A DNA stretch of 50,325 bases, taken from the NCBI GenBank assembly GCA_021161255.1, contig JAGHAZ010000050.1:1-50325 (forward strand), given 5' to 3'. The first letter of the stretch is position 1, and each line of letters opens with the position of its first letter. Below the pieces are notes generated by a model that saw nothing but the letters and a program-made list of their open reading frames with translations, searched no databases and was not told the DNA's origin. Shown here one piece after another: positions 48,679 through 50,325 of this stretch. The translations under genes and the position numbers were made by a program. The stretch is from Candidatus Bathyarchaeota archaeon (lineage in GTDB: Archaea > Thermoproteota > CALKCG01 > B24).

Positions 48679-50325
48679 ATGGCCTCTTACATAACCTCCA
48701 TGAGGGTTATGCCTGAGATGCACGAGTATCTTAGACAACATGACCTTGTATACGAAGATGCTCCGGTCGAGTGGAGTTGCGGGATCCCCTTAGCCAACGG
48801 CGAGATAGGCGCTTTAATATGGGGTGATGGAAATCCGTTAAAGATAACCCTAGACAAGTATGATACTTGGGAGCTCAGAACCGCTACGCCGACGGATCCA
48901 CGGTATAACTATGCTGGTCTGAGAAAGCTTATAGAGGAGAAGAGGTTCGACGAAGCTAGGCGTGTATTCATGGATTTGAGAAGATTTTCCGGAAGGGTGG
49001 AGGAGCCTTACCCAACGCGGATACCGCTTCCTAGAGTTGAGTTGATTTTCACAGACCGCATCGAGGGGTTCGCTGCTAGGCTTCACCTGTATGATGCCGT
49101 CGCCTCTGGGTCTATGAGGTCTAAAGAGGGCAGAGTCTACTGGAGATGCTTCGTACACTCCGCTAGAAACCTGATAGTCTTTGAGCTTCGGTATTTAGGT
49201 GAAACTAGGCTTAGAGATGTTAAAATCGGCTTCGAGCATTTAGACGAAAGGGCTAAGAAAGCTCTAAAGAACTGGGGTTACCCAGATCCAGTTTACGGGT
49301 CTGAAGACGGGTATAAATGGCTTATTCAAAGGTTTCCGGCTGAAAATGCAGCCGGAGGAGGATATGCTGTTGTCTGGAGATTATCGAAGAAGAGCCCCTC
49401 AGAAGAGGTTCTCTACATTTCGATACTTTCGTTTAACGGCTCTCCAGCACCTCTCGAGTCTGCCAGAAGAACCATAGAAGATGCCGTGAACAGAAGCGTT
49501 GAAGAACTGTTGAAATCTCACCGGGAGTTTTGGAGCCGGTTCTGGAGTAAGTCGTTCATAGCCATACCCGACTCGAGGCTTGAGAACCTGTTCTACGTCG
49601 AGCTTTACAAGTTGGCGTGCTGCTCTATGGACAAATATCCATGCCCACTCCAGGGTCTATGGTCTCAAGACGGAGTACTGCCTCCATGGAGTGGAGACTA
49701 CCACTTAGACATGAACGTAGAGGAGACCTATTGGCCGGTCTACACGAGTAACCACCTTGAGCTGGGTAAACCTCTATACGAGCAGTTCTGGAAGAACCTG
49801 CCTAGGTTCAAGCAGATGTGCCGTGAATTCTTCGGGTTTGACGGGGCGTGGTCTAGGTGCGAGATGGCGCTCGACGGAACGCCGATCTATGGATATTGGA
49901 CCACAAACTTCTGGCCTGGGAACGGCGCCTGGCTGGCTCACATGTACTGGCTTCACTGGCTCTACTCGCAGGATGAAGAATTCCTCAGAGAGCGGACCTA
50001 CCCGATGATGAAGGAGTTCATGAAAACGTACATGAACTTGTTGGAGCTTTGGGATGACGACCGCTACCACCTCCCCCTCAGCAACTCCCCGGAGTGGGGT
50101 GAAAACACGCCGGAGGCTTGGGGGTCTGATACGACGTGCGACTTGGCTTTCATAAGGTGGCTCGCAAGCAGCCTCCTAGAGACCGTGGAGATACTGAGCG
50201 TAGAGGATCCTGATGCTCCTAGGTGGCGGGAGATACTGGAGAAGCTCACGGATTACCCGCGTGACGAGAACCGGCTGTATATCTTAAACAGGCAACCTTT
50301 TAAAAACTCTCATAGTAACACGCAG
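48679..50325 (+). CDS. GH95-like glycoside hydrolase, partial (cut by window end)
   Basis: The frame is open from ATG 48679 to the end (549 codons) with no stop. It has an N-terminal beta domain (SCGIPLANGEIGALIWGDGNPLKITLD, like GH95 start regions) and then a helical (alpha/alpha)6-type catalytic region: GLWSQDGVLPPWSGDYHLDMNVEETYWPV, HLELGKPLYEQF, LPLSNSPEWGE. GH95 enzymes remove alpha-L-fucose or alpha-L-galactose. The C-terminal part lies outside. The TATA-like box (CCTTATAATC, near 48659-48668) is only about 15 bases before 48679, so ATG 48700, 48709 or 48718 may be the true start. Confidence 0.85.
   Translation, partial: MASYITSMRVMPEMHEYLRQHDLVYEDAPVEWSCGIPLANGEIGALIWGDGNPLKITLDKYDTWELRTATPTDPRYNYAGLRKLIEEKRFDEARRVFMDLRRFSGRVEEPYPTRIPLPRVELIFTDRIEGFAARLHLYDAVASGSMRSKEGRVYWRCFVHSARNLIVFELRYLGETRLRDVKIGFEHLDERAKKALKNWGYPDPVYGSEDGYKWLIQRFPAENAAGGGYAVVWRLSKKSPSEEVLYISILSFNGSPAPLESARRTIEDAVNRSVEELLKSHREFWSRFWSKSFIAIPDSRLENLFYVELYKLACCSMDKYPCPLQGLWSQDGVLPPWSGDYHLDMNVEETYWPVYTSNHLELGKPLYEQFWKNLPRFKQMCREFFGFDGAWSRCEMALDGTPIYGYWTTNFWPGNGAWLAHMYWLHWLYSQDEEFLRERTYPMMKEFMKTYMNLLELWDDDRYHLPLSNSPEWGENTPEAWGSDTTCDLAFIRWLASSLLETVEILSVEDPDAPRWREILEKLTDYPRDENRLYILNRQPFKNSHSNTQ

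Noticed and set aside
48850-49158. Minus-strand frame within the GH95-like gene
   Set aside because: The plus strand has a 549-codon open frame with clear GH95 motifs.

Overview
The window looks like archaeal chromosome. It carries DNA topoisomerase VI A and B, a Dim2/Pno1-type KH protein, a class II tRNA-Ser gene with a short intron at the canonical 37/38 site, archaeal HypA with a Mrp/MinD-type HypB, an archaeal-type O-phosphoserine sulfhydrylase, TrpB2, and many genes whose start lies about 25-35 bases after a TATA-like box. The CRISPR repeat resembles those of Thermoproteales (crRNA sense ends ATTGAAAG). Together with the many glycoside hydrolases and the mostly anaerobic gene set this suggests a TACK-group lineage (Bathyarchaeia or a relative). 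That placement is inference; there is no rRNA here to test it.

Layout. 1-930: the leader end of a CRISPR array read on the minus strand, with no cas genes in view. 934-8245: trpB2, a SerA-like dehydrogenase, a zinc ribbon, hypA-hypB, a methyltransferase with an orphan two-domain substrate-binding protein, and an MFS transporter. 8279-9889: a PHP-type metallohydrolase. 9890-17690: a metal, sulfur and cofactor region that is partly decaying. It holds a broken CobW copy, MoaD, two stand-alone RAM-domain proteins, a CobW-NikR chimera divergent from larE, remnants of fdhD and of a ferredoxin, a COG2522 regulator, a SerK-like/OPS-sulfhydrylase fusion, TrmB, and a ThiF/MoeB-type E1 with a MoaD-like tail out of frame behind it. 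17754-29883: mostly housekeeping and membrane or secreted genes (UPF0282 MBL protein, a membrane-tethered winged-helix regulator with a secreted His-tailed partner, a double alpha/beta hydrolase, radical SAM protein, M42 peptidase, a wHTH/retropepsin pair, a YhfC-like membrane protein, a glutamine amidotransferase). 29884-35131: an antitoxin ghost, a GH5 enzyme, tRNA-Ser and a GH106-like enzyme. 35163-43249: a HEPN/MNT pair, topoisomerase VI, an amidohydrolase, Dim2, a nucleotidyltransferase, an M50 protease and an Ncs6-type tRNA thiolase. 43268-50325: a ROK kinase, a large DUF5107-TPR protein, small membrane and DUF5714 genes, and a GH95-like enzyme that runs off the window.

How the genes fit together. 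Three themes recur. Nickel: HypA, HypB, a NikR-type nickel-sensor domain fused to a CobW-type P-loop, and LarE (nickel-pincer cofactor) transcribed away from it. Sulfur: phosphoserine-dependent cysteine synthesis (SerA-like, SerK-like/OPSS), ubiquitin-like sulfur carriers (MoaD, the MoaD-like tail), an E1 enzyme and Ncs6. Plant-type glycan use: GH5, GH106-like, GH95-like, DUF5107, a carbohydrate-esterase-like hydrolase and a ROK sugar kinase. The FdhD and ferredoxin remnants beside MoaD suggest a lost Mo/W-dependent oxidoreductase. The most novel item is the CobW-NikR chimera and its decayed paralog, which share a near-identical upstream element.
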